Of a stretch of DNA of 64,000 nt, positions 33,254-41,415 are shown piece after piece. The number at the start of each line of letters is the position of its first letter. Position 1 is the first letter of the stretch. Origin of the DNA: JANLQX01 sp031418775 (GTDB taxonomy: Bacteria > Actinomycetota > Acidimicrobiia > Acidimicrobiales > JANYDT01); contig JANOJN010000190.1 of NCBI GenBank assembly GCA_031418775.1, forward strand, positions 11,709 through 75,708, in the 5' to 3' direction. Both the position numbers and the translations under genes were made by a program. The notes under the pieces were generated by a model. That model saw only the letters and a program-made list of their open reading frames with translations, had not been told where the DNA came from and did no database searches.

Positions 33254-34666
33254 ATGACCGATGTACGTGACGTCGCTGCCGCCCCCGTCGCTGCTCCCGG
33301 AACCGCGCGCGCCCCGGGTCCGTCTCTCCATGATCAGTTGCTCGACGACCCGACCCGGCCGCCGTGGCCCCTTCTAGAGCAATCCCCGGTGTTCCTGGGT
33401 GACGCCGAGATCCCGTTCACCAATTACACGTCGCCCGACTACGCCGCCGCCGAGTACGACCACATGTGGTCCAAGACGTGGCAGTGGGCGTGCCATGTCG
33501 ACCACATCCCGGAGTCGGGTGACTACTACGTCTACGACGTCGGGCCGCACTCCGCGTTGATCGTCCGGACGACCGACGGCACGATCAAGGCGTACTACAA
33601 CGCCTGCATGCACCGCGGCACGCAGTTGCGCAGCCCCGGCACCTGTGGCTTCGCCAACCAATTGAAGTGTCCCTTCCATGGGTGGACCTGGTCGCTCGAA
33701 GGTGACCTTATCGAGATACCCGACCGCTGGGATTTCCCACACGTGACCGACGAGTCACACCGTCTGCCGCAGTTACCGGTTGACGTGTTCGCCGGCTTCG
33801 TCTGGGTGAACTTCGATGCGAACGCGGCGCCGTTGTCGGACTACCTCGGGGTGCTGCCTTCGCATTTTTCCGAGTTCGACATCGGTGCCCGCTACATCGA
33901 GACGCACGTGCGCAAGCGTCTTCCCTGCAATTGGAAGGCTGCGGCCGAAGCCTTCCTCGAGGCGTACCACGTGCGCGAAACGCACGCGAGCGGCCAGCTC
34001 GGTGACGAGGTCACCACCCAGTACGACGTGTTCGCGCCGAACATCAGCCGATTCGTGCACACCACCGGTCTTGACAGCCCGCAGCGTCCGGCGCTGAGGA
34101 CCGAGCAGCAGATCCTCGCCCACCTCACCCGCAACTTGCGCCACGGGATGGACCCACTGGTGTTGCCCGAAGGTATGCGCGCTCGTGATTTCTACGCCGG
34201 CCTCGTGCGGCGTGACATGAGCACGAAGTACGGGCGCGATTTCAGTCACGTGAGCGAGTCGATCACCCTCGACTCGATCGAGTACTTCACCTTTCCGAAC
34301 GCCTTTTTCTTCCCCGGTCTGTCGTTGGGGATGGTCTACCGGTTCCGTCCCGACCCGACCTCGATCGATTCCAGCTACTTCGACCTGCTGATGATGCGAC
34401 CCCGTCCGCTCGACGGTGAGACACCACCTCCACCGTCGGTGATCGAGCTCGACGTCGATGACAGCTACACCACTGCCAAAGGCCTCGGCGGACTCGGCCG
34501 GGTCTACGACGAGGACACGGCGAACATGGCCGCCCAGACCCGTGGCTTCCGGTCGAGCCGCAAGGGTTCCCAGACGCTCGGGAACTATCAGGAGGTACGC
34601 GCCCGCCATCTCCAGCAGCGGGTTCGTGAGTACCTCACGGCCGGCGGGTACGAACCGGCGGACTGA
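33254..34666 (+). CDS. Rieske non-heme iron oxygenase, large subunit
   Basis: 470 residues. The Rieske domain is at about 60-185, with ligands in NACMHRGTQL (C-x-H) and LKCPFHGWTWSLEGD (C-x-x-H). The catalytic domain has NWKAAAEAFLEAYHVRETH, giving the bridging acidic residue and the two iron His, with the third iron ligand expected near residue 400. It uses O2 and electrons from a ferredoxin to hydroxylate or demethylate a substrate. No beta subunit of the classic type is adjacent, so it may be a homotrimer of the demethylase/steroid-hydroxylase kind. The substrate is unknown; the neighbouring CoA ligase and LLM enzyme suggest a cyclic carboxylic acid. Confidence 0.9.
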   Translation: MTDVRDVAAAPVAAPGTARAPGPSLHDQLLDDPTRPPWPLLEQSPVFLGDAEIPFTNYTSPDYAAAEYDHMWSKTWQWACHVDHIPESGDYYVYDVGPHSALIVRTTDGTIKAYYNACMHRGTQLRSPGTCGFANQLKCPFHGWTWSLEGDLIEIPDRWDFPHVTDESHRLPQLPVDVFAGFVWVNFDANAAPLSDYLGVLPSHFSEFDIGARYIETHVRKRLPCNWKAAAEAFLEAYHVRETHASGQLGDEVTTQYDVFAPNISRFVHTTGLDSPQRPALRTEQQILAHLTRNLRHGMDPLVLPEGMRARDFYAGLVRRDMSTKYGRDFSHVSESITLDSIEYFTFPNAFFFPGLSLGMVYRFRPDPTSIDSSYFDLLMMRPRPLDGETPPPPSVIELDVDDSYTTAKGLGGLGRVYDEDTANMAAQTRGFRSSRKGSQTLGNYQEVRARHLQQRVREYLTAGGYEPAD

Positions 34667-34679
34667 GCCCCCGAGGGTG

Positions 34680-35162
34680 TCAGCCCCAGATCGGGTCGGG
34701 CGAGTCGCCGCGTCCGCTCGGCACGTACGTGCCGGACATTGTGGGTGCCATCGGCGCCGCCGTCGACCAGTCGTTGCGCAGTGTGCGGTGGGCGATCTTC
34801 CATGCGCCGTCACGCGCCTCGAACCTGTCGATGTAGCGACCGACGAAGGTGTGCAGCCGTCGTCCTTCAGCGGCCTCCTCCACGTGGGTGGCGTGCACGT
34901 AGGTCTCCACCAGTGCGTTGTCGCCGCCCTGGTCGATGGTGGTGTTGCTGATCCGGTGCTGGGTGGCGACGAACTTCTTGCGCAGCGAGGGGAGCGCGTA
35001 CTCGACGAAAGCTTCGATCGCCATGGGTTGGGGGCCGTAGTCGACGAGGATCGCGCCGGGGTGGAACGCGGCGGCGACGGATGGTGCATGGAGACGGTCG
35101 ATACCCCGGCAGTAACTGCGGAGGGAGTCCTCGATGCTGGCGCGGGTGACGGGATCGGTCAT
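34680..35162 (-). CDS. SnoaL/NTF2-like protein
   Basis: 160 residues with the cone-shaped alpha+beta NTF2 fold: MTDPVTRASIEDSLRSYCRGIDR, then AAFHPGAILVDYGPQPM, QHRISNTTI and a final strand ending KIAHRTLRNDW. The family ranges from polyketide cyclases and dehydratases to small subunits of ring-hydroxylating oxygenases, and the Arg/His/Asp-lined pocket fits a dehydratase or isomerase. It is last in a minus-strand operon after the LLM oxidoreductase and converges on the Rieske oxygenase gene. Confidence 0.8.
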   Translation of the reverse strand: MTDPVTRASIEDSLRSYCRGIDRLHAPSVAAAFHPGAILVDYGPQPMAIEAFVEYALPSLRKKFVATQHRISNTTIDQGGDNALVETYVHATHVEEAAEGRRLHTFVGRYIDRFEARDGAWKIAHRTLRNDWSTAAPMAPTMSGTYVPSGRGDSPDPIWG

Positions 35163-35172
35163 GGGCGGGAGA

Positions 35173-36255
35173 CTAGTCGCGGAGCCGCGGCATGACCTTC
35201 GTGGCGATGTCGGTGAGCACCTGCTCTTTCACGTCGAGCGGCGGGAGCACCATGAGCTGGGAGAGACCGGCGGTTTCCAATGCGCGCAGACGATCGGCGA
35301 TCTGGTCAGCGGTGCCGACGAGGCAGGTGGATTCGATGAGCTCCTTCGTGATGAATCGCTCCTCTTCGGGGAGCACCCAGCAGTTGTGACCCTGGTGCAC
35401 CCGAAGGTGGACCCTCGATGGGTCGGTGTCGGCGAGCATGGCGACGTAGTCGTCCCAGAAGCTGAAGCGGCCCGGTGCGTCCGGTGATCCCGCCTCGCGC
35501 CACTGCTCATAGCTGTAGTGAAGCCCGGCGATGGCAAAGGCGCCGACGCCGGCTCGGACCCGATCGCTGTCGACCGACTCGCCCTCATCGAGGACGAAGA
35601 CGGTCGTAAGCGTGCAGGTGAAGTAATTCTCGGGGGTGATCGTGCGGCCGACCGATGTCGCTGCGGCCGAGAGCCGACCCCAGACGCGCTTGACCGCCGA
35701 GGGATGGGGTGGCACCGACATGACCAGGCCGTCGCCATGGGTCGCCGCCAGCGCCATAGCCCGAGGGCCGAAGCCCGAGATGTAGAGGGGGATGCGATGG
35801 ATGAAGTCGACGAAGCCCTGGGTGGGCATGAGGTGGCGGACCGGAGCGGTCCTCCCGCGCCAGGTCAGGGGGGCTTCCTCGCCGCTGAGGAGCGGACGGA
35901 GTGATTCGATGTACGCCTCGAATTCGGCGATCGGCATGGGGCGATGGCCCATCACCCGCATTGCGGTGTTGCCGGTTCCGATGCCGCAGAACACCCGACC
36001 CGGGGCGATGGCGTTGATCGTTGCATGCGCTGCGGCCGTGACCGGAGCGGAGCGTGTTCCGGCGACGGCAACTCCGGTCCCGATGCGGATTCGAGTGGTG
36101 CGCGCCGCGGCGAGTGCCATCGTGGCGTACACGTCGGACCAGATCATTTGGCTATCGGCAAACCAGAGATCGTCGAAGCCGAGCTCCTCGGCGAGCACGG
36201 CGTAGTCGATGTCGGTGATCTGGCTGGCCAGACAGACGCCGAGTTGCATGGTCAT
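35173..36255 (-). CDS. LLM-class (F420-dependent type) oxidoreductase
   Basis: 360 residues with a luciferase-like TIM barrel: LGVCLASQITDIDYAVLAEELG, then LWFADSQMIWSDVYATMALAA, RIRIGTGVAVAGTRSAPVTAAA and GRVFCGIGTGNTAMRVMG. The subgroup around methylene-H4MPT reductase and F420-dependent dehydrogenases starts in this way, and F420 use is common in actinobacteria. Bacterial members hydride-reduce or oxidise enones, ketones and alcohols. The start overlaps the stop of the CoA ligase gene (ATGA at 36252-36255), and an NTF2-like gene follows 10 bases later, giving a tight three-gene operon. Confidence 0.85.
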   Translation of the reverse strand: MTMQLGVCLASQITDIDYAVLAEELGFDDLWFADSQMIWSDVYATMALAAARTTRIRIGTGVAVAGTRSAPVTAAAHATINAIAPGRVFCGIGTGNTAMRVMGHRPMPIAEFEAYIESLRPLLSGEEAPLTWRGRTAPVRHLMPTQGFVDFIHRIPLYISGFGPRAMALAATHGDGLVMSVPPHPSAVKRVWGRLSAAATSVGRTITPENYFTCTLTTVFVLDEGESVDSDRVRAGVGAFAIAGLHYSYEQWREAGSPDAPGRFSFWDDYVAMLADTDPSRVHLRVHQGHNCWVLPEEERFITKELIESTCLVGTADQIADRLRALETAGLSQLMVLPPLDVKEQVLTDIATKVMPRLRD

Positions 36256-37781
36256 GGTCGAGGCTCCGATTCGTTCGGTGGGGTGTTGAGGAGGTCGGCC
36301 GCAGTGGCTCGGAGGCGACCGAGTTGGATCTTGTCGCCGTTCGCGCTCGGGGTCGTGGGGAACGCATCAAGCCGGATGATCCGCAGCGGGATCTTGTAGA
36401 CGGCCAGCACATTGCGAAGCGCGCTGATCATCGACTCTTCCGACATCGTCGGGTCGCCGGTCACGAAGGCGACCGGCCGTGCGCCGTCGGGCCGTTCCAC
36501 GGCGACCACCTGCGCCCCGGTGACCCCGTCGAACTCGACCAACGCACTTTCGATCTCGGCCGGGGCGACGAGGAAGCCGCCGAGGCGGATCGAGTCACCG
36601 AGTCGCGAAAGGTAGGTGAACGTATGGTCGTCGTCCTCGTGAGCGGCATCACCCGTGCGGAACCACCCGTCGGTGAATGCCCGCCCGGTGAGGTCGGTGT
36701 CGATCCGGTCGCCTCCTTCGGCGAGATAGCCCTCGAACATGCTCGGACCCCGAAGCTGGAGTTCGCCGTCGACGATGCGGAACGCTGCCGCTTCGCTGAC
36801 CAGCGCGCCACCGGCGCGCTCGCGATCGGCCACCGCTGATGTGGGCGAGCGGTGTGCGAACAACGCCTGCACCTCGCTCATCCCGTAAAGGCCCGCAAGC
36901 GTGCAACCACGCTCCTGCGCCCGAGCGGTGATCCCGTCGAGACTCGAGTTGAAGCGCGCGTACCCACCCATGCGAATGGTCGACAGGTCGACTTCGGTGC
37001 CGAGCAGTCGGTGGAACATGTCGTCGCTCCCGTTCACGACGGTGATCCGTTCACGCTCGATGAGCCCACCCGTGACGGTCGGATCGAAGCGATCGGTAAG
37101 GACGATGCGGCAGTTCGCCGCTAGTGCGGCTGTGAAGCTCGACAATCCGAAGGTGCCGCACAACGGCATCACGATCAGTGCCGTATCGCTCTCGTCGTAT
37201 CCGAACGAACGGGTGGCGTTCCAGCCGTGGTGGGCGATCGACGCCTGCGTGTGGCGCACCAGCTTCGGCCGGCTCGTCGTCCCCGAGGTGGTGAAGACGA
37301 CGAACGGATCACCCGATCGGGCCTCGTCGAGCAGCCCACCGTTCCCCGTTGCCTCCGTGGCGATGGAGCGAAGGGCGTCGACCGACCGGACGGTGAACGC
37401 AGCGCCGGAGCGCTCGATCACGTCGCCTGCTTCGGCTTCGGTAAAGCGGGTGTTCACCGAGACGAGGACCAGACGTGCAGCCGCGCAGGCGGCAAGCAGC
37501 CAGAGATAGGTCGGCCCGTTCGGCAACTGCACGGCAACCCGGTCGCCTGGAGCGAGTCCCGAGGACCGCAGCGCGGCTGCCAGTCGGCGACCATCCCGGC
37601 CGACCTCGCGGGCCGAAGTCCTCGTCGCGTCCGGGAGGACGATCGCGGAGGTCGAGGCGTCGAAGAGGTCGAGCACTCGCACGACCTGATCCTGCCATTC
37701 CGGATCGGTGGACGAGGCATCCCACATGGGCGGTTCACCGGCCCGATCGGCCGAGAAATTGGCTGTGTGGGATGTCCGCAT
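36252..37781 (-). CDS. AMP-dependent synthetase / CoA ligase
   Basis: 509-residue ANL-superfamily enzyme. The P-loop FTTSGTTSRPKLVRHT has an Arg-Pro-Lys variant of the usual GRPKGV. It is followed by AGLYGMSEVQALF, DGWFRTGDAAHEDDD, YLSRLGDSIRLGG and a C-terminal SANGDKIQLGRL in which the catalytic Lys is kept. The variant P-loop and short linker differ from the ligase at 5.0-6.5 kb, so the two are not recent duplicates. It is first in the operon with the LLM and NTF2-like genes and probably activates the pathway's carboxylic acid. The start may instead be at an internal ATG near MWDASSTDPEW. Confidence 0.83.
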   Translation of the reverse strand: MRTSHTANFSADRAGEPPMWDASSTDPEWQDQVVRVLDLFDASTSAIVLPDATRTSAREVGRDGRRLAAALRSSGLAPGDRVAVQLPNGPTYLWLLAACAAARLVLVSVNTRFTEAEAGDVIERSGAAFTVRSVDALRSIATEATGNGGLLDEARSGDPFVVFTTSGTTSRPKLVRHTQASIAHHGWNATRSFGYDESDTALIVMPLCGTFGLSSFTAALAANCRIVLTDRFDPTVTGGLIERERITVVNGSDDMFHRLLGTEVDLSTIRMGGYARFNSSLDGITARAQERGCTLAGLYGMSEVQALFAHRSPTSAVADRERAGGALVSEAAAFRIVDGELQLRGPSMFEGYLAEGGDRIDTDLTGRAFTDGWFRTGDAAHEDDDHTFTYLSRLGDSIRLGGFLVAPAEIESALVEFDGVTGAQVVAVERPDGARPVAFVTGDPTMSEESMISALRNVLAVYKIPLRIIRLDAFPTTPSANGDKIQLGRLRATAADLLNTPPNESEPRP

Positions 37782-37840
37782 GGGCTAACTGGGATGGGAG
37801 GCGCCCCCAACGGCCCGCACCCCGAGCGAGCGTCGGCCGG

Positions 37841-38347
37841 TCAGCCGGTGGCGGCCTGTGCTCCGGCTGTCGTCGCAGCCGCGGTGATGAGCGCGTCGAG
37901 CCGGTCGGCGCTCTGCTCCTCCAAGGCCGAACAAGCCGCGAGTTCGGCGATGACGCGGTCGTCGGTTGTCCGGGCGGCGATGTTGCGCCACGCCTGCGCA
38001 CCCTGACGCTCGGCGTTGGCCTGCACCCGCAGCTGATCCCACACGTCCATGCCGCTGAAGGCCTCGTAGTAGGTCTGCTTCGCCCCTGGAAGAGGAGCGA
38101 CGAGAGTCTCACGCAACGCCTCGTCGAGCGAGAACACCGATTCGACTCGGTCGGCGATCTCGTCCTCGCTCGCCGCGCACAACAACAACACGTCGGCATG
38201 CGCCGGCAGCATGGCCGCCCATTCCCGGTAGCGATCGGCCGCGCCGCGCTCCAGCAGGGCGAGGAACCTCGGCATGATCGATGGAGGAACCTGGCCGATA
38301 AAGGGGGCGAGGAGCTGTCCGAAGTTCGGTATCTGTAGCTGGGCCAT
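37841..38347 (-). CDS. conserved helical protein, possibly ferritin-like
   Basis: 168 residues, nearly all helical: AQLQIPNFGQLLAPFIGQVP, then MPRFLALLERGAADRYREWAAM, QANAERQGAQAWRNIAART and AACSALEEQSADRLDALI. The Glu-rich helices separated by about 40 residues recall ferritin-like proteins, but the iron-site ExxH pairs are not clear. It may be an actinobacterial protein of unknown function. ATG at 38347 avoids a 12-residue extension with no ribosome site. It is downstream of rpsT on the same strand. Confidence 0.55.
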   Translation of the reverse strand: MAQLQIPNFGQLLAPFIGQVPPSIMPRFLALLERGAADRYREWAAMLPAHADVLLLCAASEDEIADRVESVFSLDEALRETLVAPLPGAKQTYYEAFSGMDVWDQLRVQANAERQGAQAWRNIAARTTDDRVIAELAACSALEEQSADRLDALITAAATTAGAQAATG

Positions 38348-38399
38348 GTGGCACGGTACCTGCTCGGGCAGATGGACCGTCAACCGCAGCCCGGACGCG

Positions 38400-38428
38400 A
38401 AACGACCCCGCCGAGGCGAGGTCGTGGT
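38400..38428 (-). terminator. Rho-independent-type terminator of rpsT
   Basis: On the minus strand, about 40 bases after the rpsT stop, ACGACCTCGCC and GGCGGGGTCGT form a near-perfect hairpin with a tiny loop, followed by TTTCG. The short T-run is typical of high-GC genomes. Confidence 0.5.
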
Positions 38429-38468
38429 TGCCCGGACGTTGTGCCCGGGCGGAAGGCGACGAGTGAAC

Positions 38469-38741
38469 TCAGTCGGCCCGGAGCGCAGCGATGCGGTGCA
38501 TCAGCTTCGACTTGCGGTTCGCCGCCTGGTTCTTGTGGATGACGCCCTTGGTGGCAGCCTTGTCGATTCGCTTGATGGCGAGGCGAAGGGCATCGGCGCT
38601 GGCGTCGGAAGCCGGATCCTCGGTCGCGATGCGGACGGCGGTCTTGACGCGCGTCTTCAACTCGCTCCGGACCGCTTTGTTGCGGTCCTGGCGCTTGGCG
38701 TTGGTGAGAATGCGCTTCTTCTGGCTCTTGATGTTCGCCAC
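38469..38741 (-). CDS. rpsT: 30S ribosomal protein S20
   Basis: 90 residues, the usual length. ANIKSQKKRILTNAKRQDRNKAV starts the long basic N-terminal helix of S20, and GVIHKNQAANRKSKLMHRI is the conserved C-terminal signature. It binds 16S rRNA early in 30S assembly. The GTG at 38741 is taken because the conserved protein begins there; upstream in-frame codons are unrelated. It diverges from lepA, an arrangement common in actinobacteria. Confidence 0.96.
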   Translation of the reverse strand: MANIKSQKKRILTNAKRQDRNKAVRSELKTRVKTAVRIATEDPASDASADALRLAIKRIDKAATKGVIHKNQAANRKSKLMHRIAALRAD

Positions 38742-38936
38742 AGTGTGTCCCGAGGGTGAGAGACCGTTGCCGGTCGGATGAAACGAAACGGACGACGGAA
38801 GCATCTCCGGCGTTCCAAACAGCCGGGAAAGGCTAGCAGCACCGACCCGTCACGCCGAACCTCGGGGCGCAACCTTGTTGACCAGCCCCACCGGTAGGCT
38901 CGTCGGCCCACGAGTAACCCAGGACGTACCTTTCCG

Positions 38937-38993
38937 ATGGACCGTTCCACGATCCGCAATATCTCTCTGCTCAATCGCGGCGGTAGCCGGTGA
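38937..38993 (+). CDS. 18-residue leader ORF duplicating the lepA N-terminus
   Basis: ATG at 38937 opens MDRSTIRNISLLNRGGSR and stops with TGA at 38991-38993, whose last base is the A of the lepA ATG (TGATG). The first ~30 bases match the true lepA 5' end at 38993 with a single mismatch, so this is a partial tandem duplication. A ribosome reading it would end exactly on the lepA start. TAGGCT at 38895-38900 could be the -10 box of the transcript. Confidence 0.5.
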   Translation: MDRSTIRNISLLNRGGSR

Positions 38994-40789
38994 TGGACCG
39001 TTCCACGATCCGCAACATCTCGATCATTGCCCACATCGACCATGGCAAGTCCACGCTCTCCGACCGCATCCTGGAGCTCACCGGCGCCGTCGAGAAGCGA
39101 GACATGCGGGCGCAGTACCTCGACTCGATGGACATCGAGCGGGAGCGGGGCATCACCATCAAGGCCCAAAACGTCCGGGTGGGCTGGAAATCGAACGACG
39201 TCGACCACACGATCCACCTGATCGACACCCCTGGCCATGTCGACTTCGGCTACGAGGTTTCCCGATCGCTCGCCGCCTGTGAGGGTGTCGTTCTCGTCGT
39301 CGACGCCGCCCAAGGCATCGAGGCCCAGACTCTCGCCAACTGCTACCTGGCCCTCGAGAGCGACCTCGAGATCGTCGCGTGCCTCAACAAGATCGACCTC
39401 CCGGCCGCTGACCCGGACCGCTACGCCGCCGAGATCGAGAAGGTGCTCGGTATTCCGGCCGACACGATCCTGCGCATCAGCGCCAAGACCGGTGAGGGCG
39501 TTCCGGCCCTGCTCGATGCCGTCTGCCAGCGCATTCCTGCACCCGGCGGTGACCCGGCGGCGCCCCTGCAGGCGCTCATCTTCGATTCGTATTACGACTC
39601 GTACCGTGGCGTCGTCAGCGCTGTGCGGGTGAAGAACGGCCGTCTGCGCACCGGCGATCAGCTCTTTTACATGAATGCACGAGGCCGCCACGACGCCGAG
39701 GAGATCGGTGTCCGCACTCCGTCGAACAAGCCGATCGACACGCTCGGACCGGGCGAGGTCGGCTACCTCATCACCGGCATCAAAGACGTCGCCGAGGCGC
39801 GATCCGGCGAGACGGTCACCCATTGGGGTAAGCAGGCGACCGAAGCATTAGAGGGTTACAAGCAGCCCAAGCCGATGGTGTTCTGCGGCCTCTACCCGAT
39901 CGACGGTGACGACTTCCCCCTGCTCCGTGACTCGCTGGAGAAGCTCAAGCTCAACGACGCGTCAATCTCGTACGAACCGGAATCCTCCGGTGCTCTCGGG
40001 TTCGGGTTCCGGTGCGGCTACCTCGGACTGCTCCACATGGAGATCGTCCGCGAGCGGCTCGAGCGCGAGTTCAACCTCGCGCTGATCGCCACTGCCCCCT
40101 CGGTCGCCTATCAGGTCACCACCACCTCAGGCGAGGTGATCCAGGTCGATGCGCCGTCATCGATGCCGCCGGTGAACATGATCGAGAAGATCGAGGAGCC
40201 GTTCTTCCGGGCGTCGATCCTCACCCCGACGGACTACACGGGCACGATCATGGAGCTCTGCCAGCACCGCCGTGGCGAGATGGTCAAGATGGACTACATC
40301 TCCGCCGAGCGCGTCGAGATGGTCTACCGGATCCCGCTGTCCGAGGTCGTCGTCGACTTCTTCGACTCCCTCAAGAGCCGTACGAAGGGCTACGCCTCGC
40401 TCGACTACGAGCCCGATTCGTATCGGGAGTCGCAGCTCGTCAAGCTCGACATCCTTCTCAACGGTGAGCCCGTCGACGCGTTTTCCTCGATCATCCACCG
40501 GGCGAAGGCGGAGGACTTCGGCCGCAAGATGTGCGCCAAGTTGCGCGAACTCATCCCGCGTCAGATGTTCGACGTGCCGATCCAGGCGGCGATCGGCGGA
40601 CGGATCGTCGCCCGTGAGACCGTCAAGGCTCGTCGTAAGGACGTTCTCGCCAAGTGCTACGGCGGCGACATCAGCCGCAAGCGCAAACTGCTCGAAAAGC
40701 AGAAGGAAGGCAAGAAGAAGATGAAGTCGATCGGGCGGGTCGAGGTGCCCCAGGAAGCGTTCATCAGCGCGCTGAAGTTGGACGACTGA
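38993..40789 (+). CDS. lepA: elongation factor 4 (LepA) GTPase
   Basis: 598 residues, full length. GTPase motifs: AHIDHGKSTLSDR (G1), RGITIKAQ (G2), DTPGHVDFGYE (G3), CLNKIDLPAA (G4) and SAKTGEG (G5). Domains II, III and V follow, and the LepA-specific C-terminal domain ends in KCYGGDISRKRKLLEKQKEGKKKMKSIG-type basic sequence that reaches the peptidyl-transferase centre. It back-translocates or remodels ribosomes and helps 30S biogenesis. The ATG at 38993 overlaps the stop of a leader that repeats its own 5' end; a GTG one codon upstream is also possible. Confidence 0.97.
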   Translation: MDRSTIRNISIIAHIDHGKSTLSDRILELTGAVEKRDMRAQYLDSMDIERERGITIKAQNVRVGWKSNDVDHTIHLIDTPGHVDFGYEVSRSLAACEGVVLVVDAAQGIEAQTLANCYLALESDLEIVACLNKIDLPAADPDRYAAEIEKVLGIPADTILRISAKTGEGVPALLDAVCQRIPAPGGDPAAPLQALIFDSYYDSYRGVVSAVRVKNGRLRTGDQLFYMNARGRHDAEEIGVRTPSNKPIDTLGPGEVGYLITGIKDVAEARSGETVTHWGKQATEALEGYKQPKPMVFCGLYPIDGDDFPLLRDSLEKLKLNDASISYEPESSGALGFGFRCGYLGLLHMEIVRERLEREFNLALIATAPSVAYQVTTTSGEVIQVDAPSSMPPVNMIEKIEEPFFRASILTPTDYTGTIMELCQHRRGEMVKMDYISAERVEMVYRIPLSEVVVDFFDSLKSRTKGYASLDYEPDSYRESQLVKLDILLNGEPVDAFSSIIHRAKAEDFGRKMCAKLRELIPRQMFDVPIQAAIGGRIVARETVKARRKDVLAKCYGGDISRKRKLLEKQKEGKKKMKSIGRVEVPQEAFISALKLDD

Positions 40790-40849
40790 CCATTCCTCTT
40801 CCGTGTCGCGGTCGGACGCTGCTTTCGTATCTCGGGACGACAGTGCGCG

Positions 40850-40855
40850 TAGGTT
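40850..40855 (+). promoter_or_regulatory. -10 hexamer TAGGTT of the PPOX gene
   Basis: The hexamer ends six bases before the ATG at 40862, inside the 72-base gap after lepA. Confidence 0.4.
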
Positions 40856-40861
40856 GAAGAC

Positions 40862-41263
40862 ATGGCAACGATCCCGCAGGAAATCGAACAAGCGCAGTAC
40901 ATCTCGCTGTCGACGTTTCGACGCAATGGGACCGCCGTGGCGACAGCCGTCTGGTTCGCGACCGACGGCGGCAAGATCTACCTCTACAGCGCCCTCGATG
41001 CCGGGAAGATGAAGCGGGTACGGGCGACCGCAAGGGTCACCGTCGTTTCGTGTGATGTGAAGGGCAAGGTAACCGCGGGCGCCGTGCCGTTGGCGGGGAG
41101 CGCCGTCGAACTGCCGGCTGAGCGCGGATCCTTCGTCCATGGCCTGCTCAATCGCAAGTACGGCTGGAAGAAGCATGCGATGGAGTTCTTCATGGTGATC
41201 CCGGAGAAGCTCCGCATTCGCAAGGCGAGCCAAGACGGGTTCGTCGAGATCACCCTCGATTGA
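40862..41263 (+). CDS. PPOX-class F420-dependent oxidoreductase-like protein
   Basis: 133-residue split-barrel flavin/deazaflavin-binding protein of the pyridoxamine 5'-phosphate oxidase superfamily. It opens IPQEIEQAQYISLSTFRRNGT, then AVWFATDGGKIYLYSALDAGKMKRVRAT, with the Lys/Arg that grip the cofactor phosphate, and ends RIRKASQDGF. Actinobacterial members of this size use F420. Its own leaderless-type promoter sits between it and lepA, so it need not depend on lepA transcription. The substrate is unknown. Confidence 0.85.
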   Translation: MATIPQEIEQAQYISLSTFRRNGTAVATAVWFATDGGKIYLYSALDAGKMKRVRATARVTVVSCDVKGKVTAGAVPLAGSAVELPAERGSFVHGLLNRKYGWKKHAMEFFMVIPEKLRIRKASQDGFVEITLD

Positions 41264-41335
41264 GGCTTACGACCCGCTGACAATCGTTCGCCTTTGCCGG
41301 CGGTCGAGCGACTCCCGACGGGTCGCTTGCGGCAA

Positions 41336-41405
41336 AACGCCTCCCAGCGTCGTTGGGAGGCGTTCTGCCCCCAGATATGGGGGCAACCTCTCTCCCAACG
41401 ACGGG
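41336..41405. repeat. palindromic repeat unit, copy A (terminator of the SPFH gene)
   Basis: Hairpin arms AACGCCTCCCA (41336-41346) and TGGGAGGCGTT (41354-41364) with a 7-base loop, then a second small hairpin GCCCCCA/TGGGGGC (41367-41384) and a CAACCTCTCTCCCAACGA block. On the minus strand the first hairpin is followed by TTTTG, so it can terminate the SPFH gene. The same modules recur at 43394-43486. Confidence 0.7.
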
Positions 41406-41415
41406 GATGGCGGGT

